Assembly (NCBI GenBank): GCA_934045075.1
Contig: OW203730.1
Span: 11,088,692 to 11,152,691, forward strand
From: Yponomeuta sedellus
Lineage: Eukaryota > Arthropoda > Insecta > Lepidoptera > Yponomeutidae
Length of the DNA: 64,000 bases
Direction of reading: 5' to 3'
The notes under the pieces are model-generated. The model was given only the letters and a program-made list of their open reading frames with translations. It ran no database searches and was not told the origin of the DNA. Position numbers and translations under genes: made by a program. Every line of letters starts with the position of its first letter. The stretch's first letter is position 1. This document shows positions 13,446 to 23,957 of this stretch, one piece after another.

Positions 13446-14649
13446 GATGTGAAATTAAACAAATAAAATATGATCATAATTATTCCAATATATGCAAGGT
13501 ATATAGGTAGGTAGGTACGTACAATCCTATTAAGCAAGTATGACTTTATCTTGATTATACAAATAAACCGGCTATCAAATTGTATTGATAAGTATTGAAA
13601 TGTAAACTTTATAGGGACCTAGTGACCTTAACTACCAGTCGGTGCACTGCGTCATTGGAGCAGGTTAGTGATTTAGATAAATAGAATAACTAGATTTTAA
13701 TGCAGCTAACGTACATATATAATTTTATGTTATGATGAGTGTAATTTAAGCACTCTGAAACATATTTGCCTTATGATCTTAAATTAAAATGCTATTCTGT
13801 TCGGCGATGTTGGAATAGAAATCAGCGCAGACAGTATTTACCAAATGGGACGTGCAAATTAACAGAACTGAATTTATGGAGGTCAGCTCATGCTATCAGA
13901 AAGAGACGAAGAGATGCGTTTCTTTAAGACAAGAAAGAGATAAATGGTGAATGATCTCTTCGTGTTTACACAGAGAGAAGCCATCTTCAGAGCGATGACT
14001 CAAACCCATGACAATTTTAGATCCACATGTCTTTTATTACATGATCGGTTAGTACGTTCCTTATTAATTAACGTCAAACCAACCTTTCCTTAGTCGATGA
14101 ACTGCCTTGTGGCAGCTATCTTAGGATTAAAATTTTGGCTAAATGCTCGTTTTTCAATCTAAAGAATTCCAATGACCTTTCATTTATTTGTTGTGTGAAT
14201 AATTAAAATCGATCGTCGGAAGTTGCGTGCTTAGCATCAGATGAATGAATCGTTGAACGTTGTGCGTTCAACCAATTTATTTCCCAATGCTGCTATATGA
14301 ATGGAGCCTCTAAGCCATGTAGACTGAGGCTAGATGCGGTTGGCGCCGGTTCCATCCCACACCACACGTGTGAAGCAACAGTGGAGCTTTCGTCACTGCC
14401 GTTTGTGCAGCTACTTAGAACCACCTATCGATTATAGAAAGCGAATGTGAAGTGAAGTCGAATGAATGGCAGATGCTACCACGTTACAAACCTATTTAGC
14501 ATTAAAAATATTGGAGTGTCTGATTTACTAGTTAGGTATTTCGATATGTTAAAAAGGTCAATACTTCCTTATCGGCTAGGCTTAAGGTTGAAAATGATCG
14601 ATATTAATCTAATGCACAAGCAACCAAATGGACTGCCAATTTGAGTTTA

Positions 14650-14885
14650 TTAAAGACTAGCTGTGCTCCGCGGTGTTACCCGCGGTTTATTAGGGAAAAT
14701 AAATTGTGTATTAAAAAAATCCCACAGTAAAATGAAGCCTTTGTGTTAATCCAGGGTGTCAGCTAACTCCATACCAAATTATTTTTTTTATTAAAATCGC
14801 TCCAGCCGTTTGGACGTAAAGACGTAACAAATACACTCACAATTTTCGCCTTTATAATATTAGTGTAGTAAAATATTTTAACTTT
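14650..14885 (+). mobile_element. Interspersed retroelement 3' region (ACTAGCTGTGCTCCGCGG type)
   Basis: The unit runs from ACTAGCTGTGCTCCGCGG through AAAATCGCTCCAGCCGTTTGG to CGCCTTTATAATATTAGTGTA. This word order is a very common dispersed repeat in Lepidoptera, a 3'-terminal non-LTR or non-autonomous unit. A diverged relative starts with ACTAGCTTTTGCCCGCGACT near 62.78 kb. No coding capacity is left. Confidence 0.55.
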
Positions 14886-15504
14886 GATTTCATGTTCGTC
14901 CTCAAGTTTAGTACTAGACATTTAAAAAAATCTCAGATTGCTGATTTATGAGTGTGAGTTATAATTATGTATTTAATATCCATTTAAATTAGTTGCTGTA
15001 AAGGGTTTAATCTATTTAAGGTACTTAATTGGATAAGTATTAATGCTGTATTGCTTAATGTCACTTCCGCTTCAAAATCCATTGCGTAGTTTAAAGATTT
15101 AAACATACATAGGGCCGGACGGACAGAGACAACAACTTTGTTTTACACTATGTAGTGATTTTATAACCTAAACCTATTGGCACAAGTATCTAAGTTGATT
15201 GGTAAAACGCGTCTATCTGCACCAATAAAACTGTCGCCGGCGAATCTTTGTGCCGTCTCCGCGGCGCCTTCGCCTACACACCTAGTAGAAAGTAGAACTA
15301 GACTTGAGACCCTGTTTTGGATGAATTACGAAATGAATCACACTTCTGCGGGCGTACGTTTACCTCTAAGATTTGTCTTGTTGATGTTTTGATTTTCTCT
15401 TCAGTTGCTGCTAGTATTTTTGGTTACCGTTTGGTACTGGTTTCAATGGGTCTATCGTCTGCATGATTTTCGCAACTAAATTTACTTTTTACCTTCCTGG
15501 GTTG

Positions 15505-15647
15505 TAGGATGACGTACGCTCGGACCGAGTGCGCCATCCGAGTAAACCAATGCTTCTGATTGGACGGTTTTTCGTGACAACACCAAAAAAGCCAATCAGA
15601 AGCATCAGTTTCCTCGGATGGCGCACTCGAACCGAGCGCACTAAGAC
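15505..15647. repeat. Inverted-repeat (fold-back) element
   Basis: Left arm GAGTGCGCCATCCGAG...CCAATGCTTCTGATTGG is repeated in reverse complement as CCAATCAGAAGCATCAG...CTCGGATGGCGCACTCG. The arms are about 55 bases and the loop about 26. It overlaps two meaningless minus-strand open frames. A short MITE or solo fold-back is the simplest reading. Confidence 0.75.
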
Positions 15648-15907
15648 CGTGAAAATGCGGCTTTTGCCTCTCGCACACACAATATAGCCCCTGAGCGAGA
15701 GGCAATTGGAATCGCCACTATTTTAAATCTCTGAGTTGAGTATAGCCTCTTCTTAAATGTATCCGTAGTAGCAAAGAAGCTTCACCATGATAATTTGTCA
15801 AATATGGTGAGAAGCTGGAGGGTAACCAGTGTGTGACTGAATGATTCTACCTAGCGGGAACCCCAGAGTCAGGACCATGAGGTCGAGAGGAATGCTTAAG
15901 GTGCTTC

Positions 15908-16040
15908 GGTGCTAACTAGCGCCAACAGTGGAAAAAAATCGTAACTTCTTTTATTATACGTTTTTATCTTTAAGTGAACATGAGAAATCTTAACAACTGT
16001 GAAAACTATTTAAGAACTTACAGTCTAGAAACTATGATCA
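15908..16040 (+). mobile_element. Truncated MITE of the GGTGCTAACTAGCGC family
   Basis: GGTGCTAACTAGCGCCAACA, TTTTATTATACGTTTTTATC, GTGAACATGAGAAATCTTAA and CTTACAGTCTAGAA follow the left half of the 39,059-39,414 element in order. The copy stops at about 16,040, close to an unrelated inverted-repeat element, so the right half has been lost. Confidence 0.6.
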
Positions 16041-16056
16041 ATAAATAGATTAGATA

Positions 16057-16236
16057 CGTGGACTTTAAGTCCGGATTTACTTACGGGTGTAGTTATATCG
16101 TGTGAGACAAGCAGCCGACGACGCGAGCTCCGTCTATGCTCACCATGATTAAGCTCTGCGATCGGAGCGAAACCTGGACTTTTCGGACTTTTCCGATATA
16201 ACAACACCCGTAAGTAAATCCGGACTAAAAGTCTAC
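16057..16236. mobile_element. MITE with about 40-bp terminal inverted repeats
   Basis: The left end GACTTTAAGTCCGGATTTAC continues TTACGGGTGT and TTATATCG. The right end is its reverse complement (CGATATAACA, ACACCCGTAAGTAAATCCGG, ACTAAAAGTC). Only a few positions differ across roughly 40 bases. The loop is about 100 bases and encodes nothing recognisable. Confidence 0.75.
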
Positions 16237-16404
16237 AATGTGTTGTGCTTACGAAAGTTTTAGTTCAAAAAAAGATTAGTTACGCCTTAACCGGTTCCTT
16301 CTGCTTAATTATTTTGATATAAAGATCTTATTTAAAAAGCAAAAAAAATGGCGTCTGAAGTCCGTGTCTACTAGCAAAGACGGTTCTCCACTTCTTTTTG
16401 ATTC

Positions 16405-16660
16405 TTCGTACTTATACTTCGTTTTTTTTATCATTAGAAATTCCGTAAACAAAGAAGCAGGGCTAGTCAACCTAAAAATCGTCTAATATATTTTTTTAAA
16501 TATACATACCGACTTAGTTCACTGTTGAGCAAAGTTAATATAGCTTTCTATCTACGTTTCAGATGTTATATCTACGTAACAATAAGCAGTAGCCCTGCTT
16601 CTTTGTTTACGAAATTTCTAATGCTAAAAAAACGAAGTAGGTATTTATATAACGAAGTAG
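16405..16660. repeat. Long-spaced inverted repeat
   Basis: The left arm (about 16,417-16,470) reads TTCGTTTTTTTTATCATTAG, then AAATTCCGTAAACAAAGAAG, CAGGGCTA. The right arm (about 16,590-16,650) reads TAGCCCTGCTTCTTTGTTTA, CGAAATTTCTAATGC, TAAAAAAACGAAG. The spacer is about 120 bases. It is probably a non-autonomous DNA element; exact ends and target duplication were not resolved. Confidence 0.65.
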
Positions 16661-17324
16661 CTATTTTATTTATAAGCCTAAACGCACATCAAATCTAGTA
16701 TTTTGAATGTGGCTTCCGATGGACATTATTTTTATGTAGCTCATTCATAAGTCATACATAACCAACCCACTGCAAAGAAAAGGCCTTCTGTCACAGAGAG
16801 AAAGGGAGAATGTGCTTAACTGCCACGCGTGGCCACCACGGACATACTCGTACATAAAAAACCCGATACTGATACTTACCTACCCATTACAGACCGCCAA
16901 ACGCACGGTTATAGGTATTAAGTTGTTAAAAAAAACTTTCAGCTGCGTTGGTAGATCAAGGCATCTAGCACTTGATTATGCTAATGTAAAAAACTGCAAG
17001 AATCTATTGTAAAGCCATTTGTGGTCAAGCCACATTCCATTGCCGTTTTAAAAACTCGATGGATTTTGCGTGCAACACAAACGCATCAAGTCTACGAGGT
17101 ACAAATATGTAACAATCTCGTTACATTGTTCAGTTTCATCTGTATAATTCTCTGTACTCTTATATTATTCTTCCTCCATAACAAGGCATATTTTTTCAAT
17201 TATCCCTTAAATGTAAAAAAGCAAAATAGTTACCACACTAAACTGCTCTAATATCACCTAGAAAAACGTTCAAAAAACAATGAAATATGTATACTACCAA
17301 TGCCCTATCACGGATTAAATAATT

Positions 17325-17815
17325 GTCATGTCAATCCAGATTATAGTCGCTTTATGGGCTGCTTGATAATTTCTTGACAGTAAAGCCCCCAACTGTCTTA
17401 CAATCCTCCACCAACCCCGACTTAGCATCCTAAGTGTTGGATTATGGGTCAATATCAACCCTTGAACGTCCCCAGTGCTGGGGCACGGGTCTCTTCCTGT
17501 AACGCAAAAAGGTTAGGACATACTCCACCACGGGGGCCAAGTCCGGGTTGGTGGAGGATTGTAAGACAGTGGCGAGCCTTACTGTCAGAAGTTATCAAGC
17601 CGCCCATAAGGGCTCTGACTTGGCTTAACGACTGCCATTACATGACAGCCAGCACCAACGGCTTAACGTGCCTCGCGAACCACGGAAACGCTCGGAAAAA
17701 AATGCCACTAGCGGTAGTCACGGAACGGTCACCCATCCTGCACCTGACCGCGCCTGTTGTTGCTTAACTCAAGTGATTGATTCCAATCACTCCGTTCGGC
17801 TAGGCCACGAGCGCT
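17325..17815 (-). mobile_element. 5S rRNA-derived SINE, copy B, plus an opposed fragment
   Basis: The main copy lies on the minus strand. Starting at 17,812 it reads GCTCGTGGCCTAGCCGAACG, then TCACTTGAGTTAAGCAACAA, GCGCGGTCAG and GGATGGGTGACCG (5S-like), and continues to GACTTGGCCCCCGTGGTGGA. A plus-strand fragment of the same family body (GCTGCTTGATAATTTCTTGA, GTCTTACAATCCTCCACC) abuts it at about 17,345-17,430. This makes an inverted junction. Confidence 0.7.
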
Positions 17816-17892
17816 TCATGATAAATGTTGCTCGTTCTAATTGTATTAAAGTGTTTGCTTCACCCCAGAAGGCCATTAGGCCGTAAGAAGTG

Positions 17893-18240
17893 TACAGTGC
17901 TACACAAGAAATAAGTCCCGCGGATGTACCTGCGCAGATGACCAAATGTTGGATGTGCGGCAAGTTGATCGACCAATCAGATAGTTTCATTTTATGGCAG
18001 GCCGCGCGCCTTTGTTGCTATTGGTTGATTCAACGTCATCGATGCAGGTGACTATTAGTTTGACAATATTAGCGTGAGCAAAACAGGTAGTGCTACTGCG
18101 GCAATCAATTCTGCACCTTAACCGTATCGGTTAAAGATCATGTTGAATGTATTTATAGCTTCGGGTACTTTCGTTACACTTCTACCTAGTCTGCGCGAAC
18201 GTAGATTCCCGAAGGGACTTTTATGATGTGTAATACTGTA
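17893..18240. mobile_element. TA-flanked MITE, copy 1
   Basis: The element begins TA-CAGTGCTACACAAGAAAT and ends GATGTGTAATACTG-TA. The ends are imperfect inverted repeats that share CAGT, ACACA and AAGTCC words, which suits a Tc1/mariner-type non-autonomous element with TA target duplication. A near-identical copy in the same orientation lies at 32,135-32,491. The interior has no open frame of note. Confidence 0.75.
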
Positions 18241-19259
18241 CTACCTAATAAATTCATATGAGTTTTCTGGTTATAGTTAGAGAATGGCCCTCTAGATTAT
18301 CAGCCATCGAGCCCCGATGTAGTTAAGAATCGCGATCGCGACTGTCGAGCGAGCGTGAAGGCCGGACAGCGCCTTATCGTAACCGGTATTATCGCATAAA
18401 AACAAAAAATACAATTTCACTTCTTAATTTGTAGACAATATTTCTTACATGTTTATGACGTTTTTGCCTGGCTAACATAGCACAGCATATCCTAGTTTGG
18501 GACCAGGGGGCGAGTCTCTAAAATGCATAGTTTTTTTTTTCTTTCAAATAAGTTTATTTTGCGTAAACACGAATATTTACAACATGCAGATGTTACTGTA
18601 TAGTAATGAGTTCCTTCGTGTTTTGCCATTTCGGCGTACAAATTTAAGATAAGCTTCTACATAGTGGAGCGGTCACAAAAAACAATTTTAAGTAAGTATT
18701 TTCATCACATTCTGAGTATCAAGATTCCAAAATTTATGCTAGTTGTTCAATAGAGTCATATTAGTCCGGTAATGGTCGTTGAATCACACTATAATTGCGA
18801 GTCTAGTAACCAATCGCATTGCAATGGTATAAACCGTGCTACTTACCTCGGCGCCAGGCGATTCGATCTTATTCGCGAGATGCTTATTTAATTTGCGCGG
18901 GTTATACCATTGGAATGACATTGTACTGCTATTACTTTGTAGATTACCAATTTGAGGCAGATAACAACCATTGTCGTGCTTGTATCATTTTATTGAAAAA
19001 CTATGTAAGTATTAGACTCTAGGGCCTGGTGCAGTGATTGTATTGTGTGAAATTATTATTATTATTATGGTAACTTAGGCACACTGGCACCAGGTGAAGG
19101 GGCATCATGCAGTAACCCAAGCACCACCAATGGAAACAATCACATCTTTTTTAGGGATCCGTAGGCACCCAAAGGATTATAACGGGACCCTATAGTAATA
19201 GGGTCCCCACTCAGTCTATCTGTCACCAGACTGTCTTTCAAGAAGCGCGTGATGGTTTC

Positions 19260-19492
19260 TTCTTCAAGCTATATTAGTCCACTGCCAGCAGTGGATGTCC
19301 AGACATAGCCCTCCCCTAATGAGCGCCACAGCGCAAGGTTGTGCCATCATTGGGGGGGGGGGTAATGCCCATAATTCCCACCCTGGGCATGAAGGTTGGG
19401 GATCGCAGTTAGGTGGAATTGTACAGCAGGGGGTGCTGCTGCCCATCCCCCGGTTTGTGTCCCTTAGTCGCCTTTTACTATACTGGTGATGG
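19260..19492 (+). mobile_element. Retroelement 3' fragment (family shared with 40.6 and 61.0 kb)
   Basis: Ordered words shared with the other copies are TTAGTCCACTG, AGCCCTCCCCTAATGAGCGC, GCAAGGTTGTGCCATCATTG, GGGATCGCAGTTAGGTGGAA and CGGTTTGTGTCCCTTAGTCG. A run of G residues (about 19,351-19,361) has expanded here. The copy is truncated at its 3' side relative to the 40.6-kb copy. Confidence 0.65.
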
Positions 19493-20424
19493 CTATAGGT
19501 ACTGTTGAAATTTCGGGTAGGTAATTTACACCTACTAAAAACAGAATAAAATCACTATTTTTGTTGGGGCTCCCATAAAAAAACGTGTTTTTGCCGTTTT
19601 AATAACGACAACAGCTACAAGTTTTAAATAATTTAAAAATAAACAATTAAATTAGAATTATATAAATATTTAAGGTAAGTTCCCATAATTATTTGATTTT
19701 TTTTTGAATGCTCTATAGTAAAAACGGTATAGGCACAAACAAATTTCTTTTTTTGGATCCTTTGTATAATGTAAGTCACTAAAGAAAAAGTCAGTTATTT
19801 ACATAATGACTTCAACGGACTGTGTAGTAAGGTAATAACTGAATGGCTCTAGTTCCTTGAGGACACTATGAAGGTACTCAAATTCTACTTAAAGTAAAGA
19901 AATAAAATAGGAAAAAAACAAAGAAGTCATACAGTCTATCATACAGTCTCCTTCACAAAAGCACACCCACTTTACACTTATCTACAAACCTAGAGGTCCC
20001 TACACTATAGCCTCACTTATTTCTGGCTACTAGATTTATAAGATTTAATTAATAGTTGTAACATAAAAGATTGCACTGCATACATGCTGTGTTAAAAAAA
20101 ACAAATAAACTGTTTTGATTAGATCTTAGCTGTTTTGTGGCTAATTCTATAACTGTATATTTTTTCCGGATGGGAGCGCCGTTTGCTGAAGTACAGGGTC
20201 ACGCCTAGTTTAGCAACAATTTGCTTTTTGATAAATGTACTGTACCTAGCATAATTCCAATTCAAAGAAACACCCTGTATGATTTTTCTGCGAAAAATAA
20301 ATTATTCTCTTTCCATTTTCATGGAGAATTTCCACTAAAAATGTTTTGATGGAATGGGACAGGGCACGTTAAATGAATAATAGACGCATTTTTTTTTTGC
20401 TAATCCTTTTTATAAATAAAAAGT

Positions 20425-20640
20425 AGAAAAACCTAATTTAGAGGCTAAAAATTCCACCCATGCCGGGATTCGAACCCGCGACCTCTGGCTATCCGGCTAT
20501 TAGCACAGTTGGAAAGAGCGCTGGTACGGATAGCCAGAGGTCTCGGGTTCGAATCCCGGCATGGGTGGAATGTTTAGCCTCTAAGTAGGTTTTTAAAATT
20601 GTCCTTAGCACGGGTTAGTGCATTCAAAATAAAATAAAAA
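20425..20640. mobile_element. tRNA-derived SINE, opposed-arm copy
   Basis: A reverse-oriented arm (AGAGGCTAAAAATTCCACCC, GGGATTCGAACCCGCGACCT) runs straight into a forward head (GCTATTAGCACAGTTGG, GTCTCGGGTTCGAATCCCGG). The copy ends with the GCCTCTAAGTAGG arm and the CCTTAGCACGGGTTAGTGC tail. The arrangement is a hairpin like those at 2.6 and 50.5 kb. Confidence 0.7.
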
Positions 20641-20711
20641 GTCGAAAAGTCAATATGGTACTAAAACGCGCCATACAAATCGGCTTTAGAATATAACGAA
20701 ATGTATGAATC

Positions 20712-21075
20712 GAAGCTCTCGTGGCCTAGTCATACCGATTGAATCCATCACTTGAGTTAGGCAACAAGTGGCGCGGTCAGGTGCAGGATGGGTGACCGTC
20801 CCATGACTACTGCTAGTGGCACTTTTCCGATCGTTTCGGTGCTTCAGTGCAAGACACGTTAAGCCGTTGGTGCCGGCTGTCATGTATATGGCAGTCGTTA
20901 AGCCATGTCAGAGGCCTTAATGCGGTTTGATAACATCTGACAGTAAGGGCCGCTACTGTCTTACAATTCTCCACCAACTCGGACTTGGCCCCCGTGGTGA
21001 AGTACGGCCTAACCTTCTTCCAAAGCAGGTAGAGACCCGTACCCCAGCAGTGGAAATATACAAGGGTTGATATCG
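20712..21075 (+). mobile_element. 5S rRNA-derived SINE, copy C
   Basis: This is the most complete plus-strand copy. It carries CTCGTGGCCTAGTCATACCG, GCGCGGTCAG, GGATGGGTGACCGTCC (5S-like box), CACGTTAAGCCGTTGGTGCC, GCGGTTTGATAACATCTGA, CTGTCTTACAATTCTCC, GACTTGGCCCCCGTGGTGA, and a 3' end with AGAGACCCGTACCCCAGCAG. No long tail repeat is visible. Confidence 0.75.
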
Positions 21076-21654
21076 ATCGATGAAGCGTTTATCAATATTC
21101 GAGTTACCCTGTAAAATATTGTTTTTGTGCATGCACCGTTATAAGAAAACGTTTACAATGAAGAAACTAAATCGAATAAGGTTTTTATTACTATATTAAC
21201 TTTATTACTGTTATAATTAAAACTATACGGGTTTATGCTCGTTTATTAAATTTTCCCAAGGTTCGGCACTTTTTCAGGTGCCCTGGTCTCGGATGACTGA
21301 GGTGACAGTTTATTATTGTCTTTGTTATGATCTCGAGAACTCAGAGTGCTTAGTGCGAGTTTGACAGATCCAATCGAATAACTTTACTACCTCGTTAATC
21401 GAGCATTGAGTAGTGAGTATGAGTAAGTTAACCGTTCGAACTGGCAAAACGCTGTCACAGTACAACTCGCACTCGCGTTTATTCGTGTTTTGGCTGGTAA
21501 ACGTGTTCACTTCTCAACGTAAACCATTACAACTCGCACTCAGCAATTTTAATTTCCATACTTGTCGCTAGGTGGCGCTTCCTCGATGCCATAGAAATAT
21601 GAGTTTACGTTAACGCGATCGAGTAGTTAAAAAACTCGCACTAAGCACTCAGAA

Positions 21655-22222
21655 ATAATAATCCTACCAAAAACATTCTGCAAAAACTAGCCAAGTCTCG
21701 ATGGAGCTGCTCGTTTATCTCTAAAAAATAATGAAATATAGACAAAGTTGTGCCAAGTCTAAGGTTCCTTATTGCGATTTCTTTATTATTATAGTTAATG
21801 TTAATGTTAACTTGGCCATTGAAGGGTAGACAAGGGTACAAAACCAGGTGTTCCATGACACCATTGCACCAATTTGTCGCTAGAACCGCTACCCATTGAC
21901 GATGGAAAATTGCCACTTGAAGAACGTTGATTGAATAACCAGTCAATTGTAAGCTTGATAAAGCTGCGTATGTCAATAATACTTATGTATAAGCGAGCCT
22001 CGAACAAACAGTATAAAAAAATATTTCCAGTACAGACAGACTTCTAATCACGGCCAAGTCACACAACATTAACTATAATAATAAAGAAATCGCAGTAAGG
22101 AACCTTAAGACTTGGCACGACTTTGTCTAGATTTCATTACTTTTTAGAGATAGTAAACGAGCAGCTCCATCGAGACTTGGCTAGTTTTTACACAATGTTT
22201 TTGGTGGGATTTCACTCCTTTT
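21655..22222. mobile_element. Long terminal-inverted-repeat element
   Basis: The outer arms of about 150 bases mirror each other. The left reads ACCAAAAACATTCTGCAAAA, CTAGCCAAGTCTCGATGG, AGCTGCTCGTTTATC, then AAGTTGTGCCAAGTCTAAGG, TTCCTTATTGCGATTTC. The right side (22,065-22,222) is the reverse complement with scattered changes. The loop of about 250 bases holds short meaningless open frames. No transposase is present, so the element is non-autonomous. Confidence 0.75.
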
Positions 22223-23117
22223 TGTAGAAACGTGGGTATTGATTTATTTATAGATTTTATTATAAATAAATCAATCCGCCCCCCCAAAACAAGGGCAGTA
22301 GAAGAATGTCGTAAACGACTGTAACGCGGCCGGTTGCCACTTTGCCGTATAAGGTTATCGGACAAAAAAAACGTAAGCGCGTTTTAAAATACAGTCAGCG
22401 CCAACTAGCGACGTTTGCGGGGTATCACCGCCACTCTTAGTGCAATGCATTATATTTTGACCAAATTTTGAGCGAAATAATAAAATAAATAATTATCTTC
22501 TAATACTTTGGTTGGGCTCTTGTGTTGTGTATTCTGTCAGGGTCACCAGGTACTCAAGATCTTCGATTTTCCTACTTTTTATAGTTTTCCCTTTACGTGG
22601 CCATTAAACCCTAAGAAGAACCCGTAGAGTTTATGGGAAATCCTAGTTCTATTTTGAGGATCATCAGTGAGTAAGTATCATAAATGCGAAACATTGCTGT
22701 CGCTTAACTTCGGAACTAAATTACCTACAGACTTGAAATTTTGGATTTTAAGAATGTGACTGTAGCTTACTGGATGACGAAAATTTCTGCGTTCTGGTCT
22801 TATCCAGAGGCCTGAAAATGCGGCGAAATGGTTCCAGTAAATATAGTACGGCAGTTTTTGCTTCGCGCTTGAATTGGCGGGGGCACTGCCGTGCCCCTGA
22901 GTTTCTCCTTTTATTTTGGAACCTTTCTTTATGTTTCCATATGTCTTCTAGTGTGTAAATGTAACTACAATATAAGAGAGACGCAAGTTACCCATTGTGA
23001 GCATTAACCACTGAGCCAAACTACAACTTAATATTAAGGTAACTTTAAAAACATTCTTTGCTCTCATCTTCACTTCGAAGTCTTTCCAATGTCTTAATAT
23101 TTTTAACAATAGTTAGG

Positions 23118-23351
23118 TACAGTCTGTTAGCTTTTAGAATATACCTCGGCTAGTATCGGATAGAATCGGATATACCTATTCGTGTAATAGAAATATCGGA
23201 ACTAATATGACACTTAACTTTTCATAACTTTTCAAAATAGTAAAGAATTGTTTTATACAGAGCAGGAAGTAGTATCTCACCCTTGTGCTTTCGGCGAAAA
23301 CCGAAGCCTACTCTAGAGCCCGAGGTATATTCTAAAAGCTAACAGACTGTA
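23118..23351. mobile_element. TA-flanked MITE with about 30-bp inverted ends
   Basis: The left end is TA-CAGTCTGTTAGCTTTTAG then AATATACCTCGG. The right end reads CCGAGGTATATT, CTAAAAGCTAACAGACTG-TA. The two arms are essentially identical, the element is about 230 bases, and the TA duplication with CAGT termini fits a Tc1/mariner-derived MITE. Confidence 0.8.
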
Positions 23352-23424
23352 CCTACCTACAAACCAGATTTTCTACTTAGATTTATTTGATTACATCAAC
23401 AGTTGAAACAAATTATTTGATTAT

Positions 23425-23693
23425 ATTATTTTTAATGCACTAACCCGTGCTAAGGACAATTTTAAAAAAAACCTATTTAGAGGCTAACAATTCCACCCAC
23501 GCCGGGATTCGAACCCGCGACCTCTGGCTATCCGTGCCAGCGCTCTTTCCAACTGAGCTAATGGGCGACTCACCGGCATCAGTGAAATTTCGAACCTCTT
23601 TACAACATTCTCTGTATTACGTACAGGCAGCGACATCTGGCTGAAGTAATTTGCATCACTTGCAGCCTACCTATAAGTACTTTGCAGTTAGGT
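23425..23693 (-). mobile_element. tRNA-derived SINE
   Basis: Read on the minus strand, the unit has a body (GCAGCGACATCTGG in plus orientation), the arm TACAGAGAATGTTG, the head GTCGCCCATTAGCTCAGTTG, GGTCGCGGGTTCGAATCCCG, the AGCCTCTAAATAGG arm, and the CCTTAGCACGGGTTAGTGC tail. It directly abuts another copy in the opposite orientation. Confidence 0.75.
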
Positions 23694-23957
23694 TTGCCTC
23701 TAAATAGGTTTTTAAAATTGTCCTTAGCACGGGTTAGTGCATTAAAAATAATATAATCGTGTGGGTACAGCGATATAATTCCAATGTAAAACCTAACGTA
23801 ATACAGAGAATGTTGTAAAGAGGTTCGAAATTTCAGATACCGGTGAGTCGCCTCTTAGCTCAGTTGGAAAGAGCGCTGGCACGGATAGCCAGAGGTTGCG
23901 GGTTCGAATCCCGGCATGGGTGGAATTTTTGGCCTCTAAATAGGTTTTTAAAATTAT
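23693..23957 (+). mobile_element. tRNA-derived SINE, adjoining inverted neighbour
   Basis: A tail-like piece (GCCTCTAAATAGG, CCTTAGCACGGGTTAGTGC) is followed by a body and a complete head: GAGTCGCCTCTTAGCTCAG, AGGTTGCGGGTTCGAATCCC, then the GCCTCTAAATAGG arm. With the preceding copy this forms about 530 bases of SINE in opposed orientation. Confidence 0.75.
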
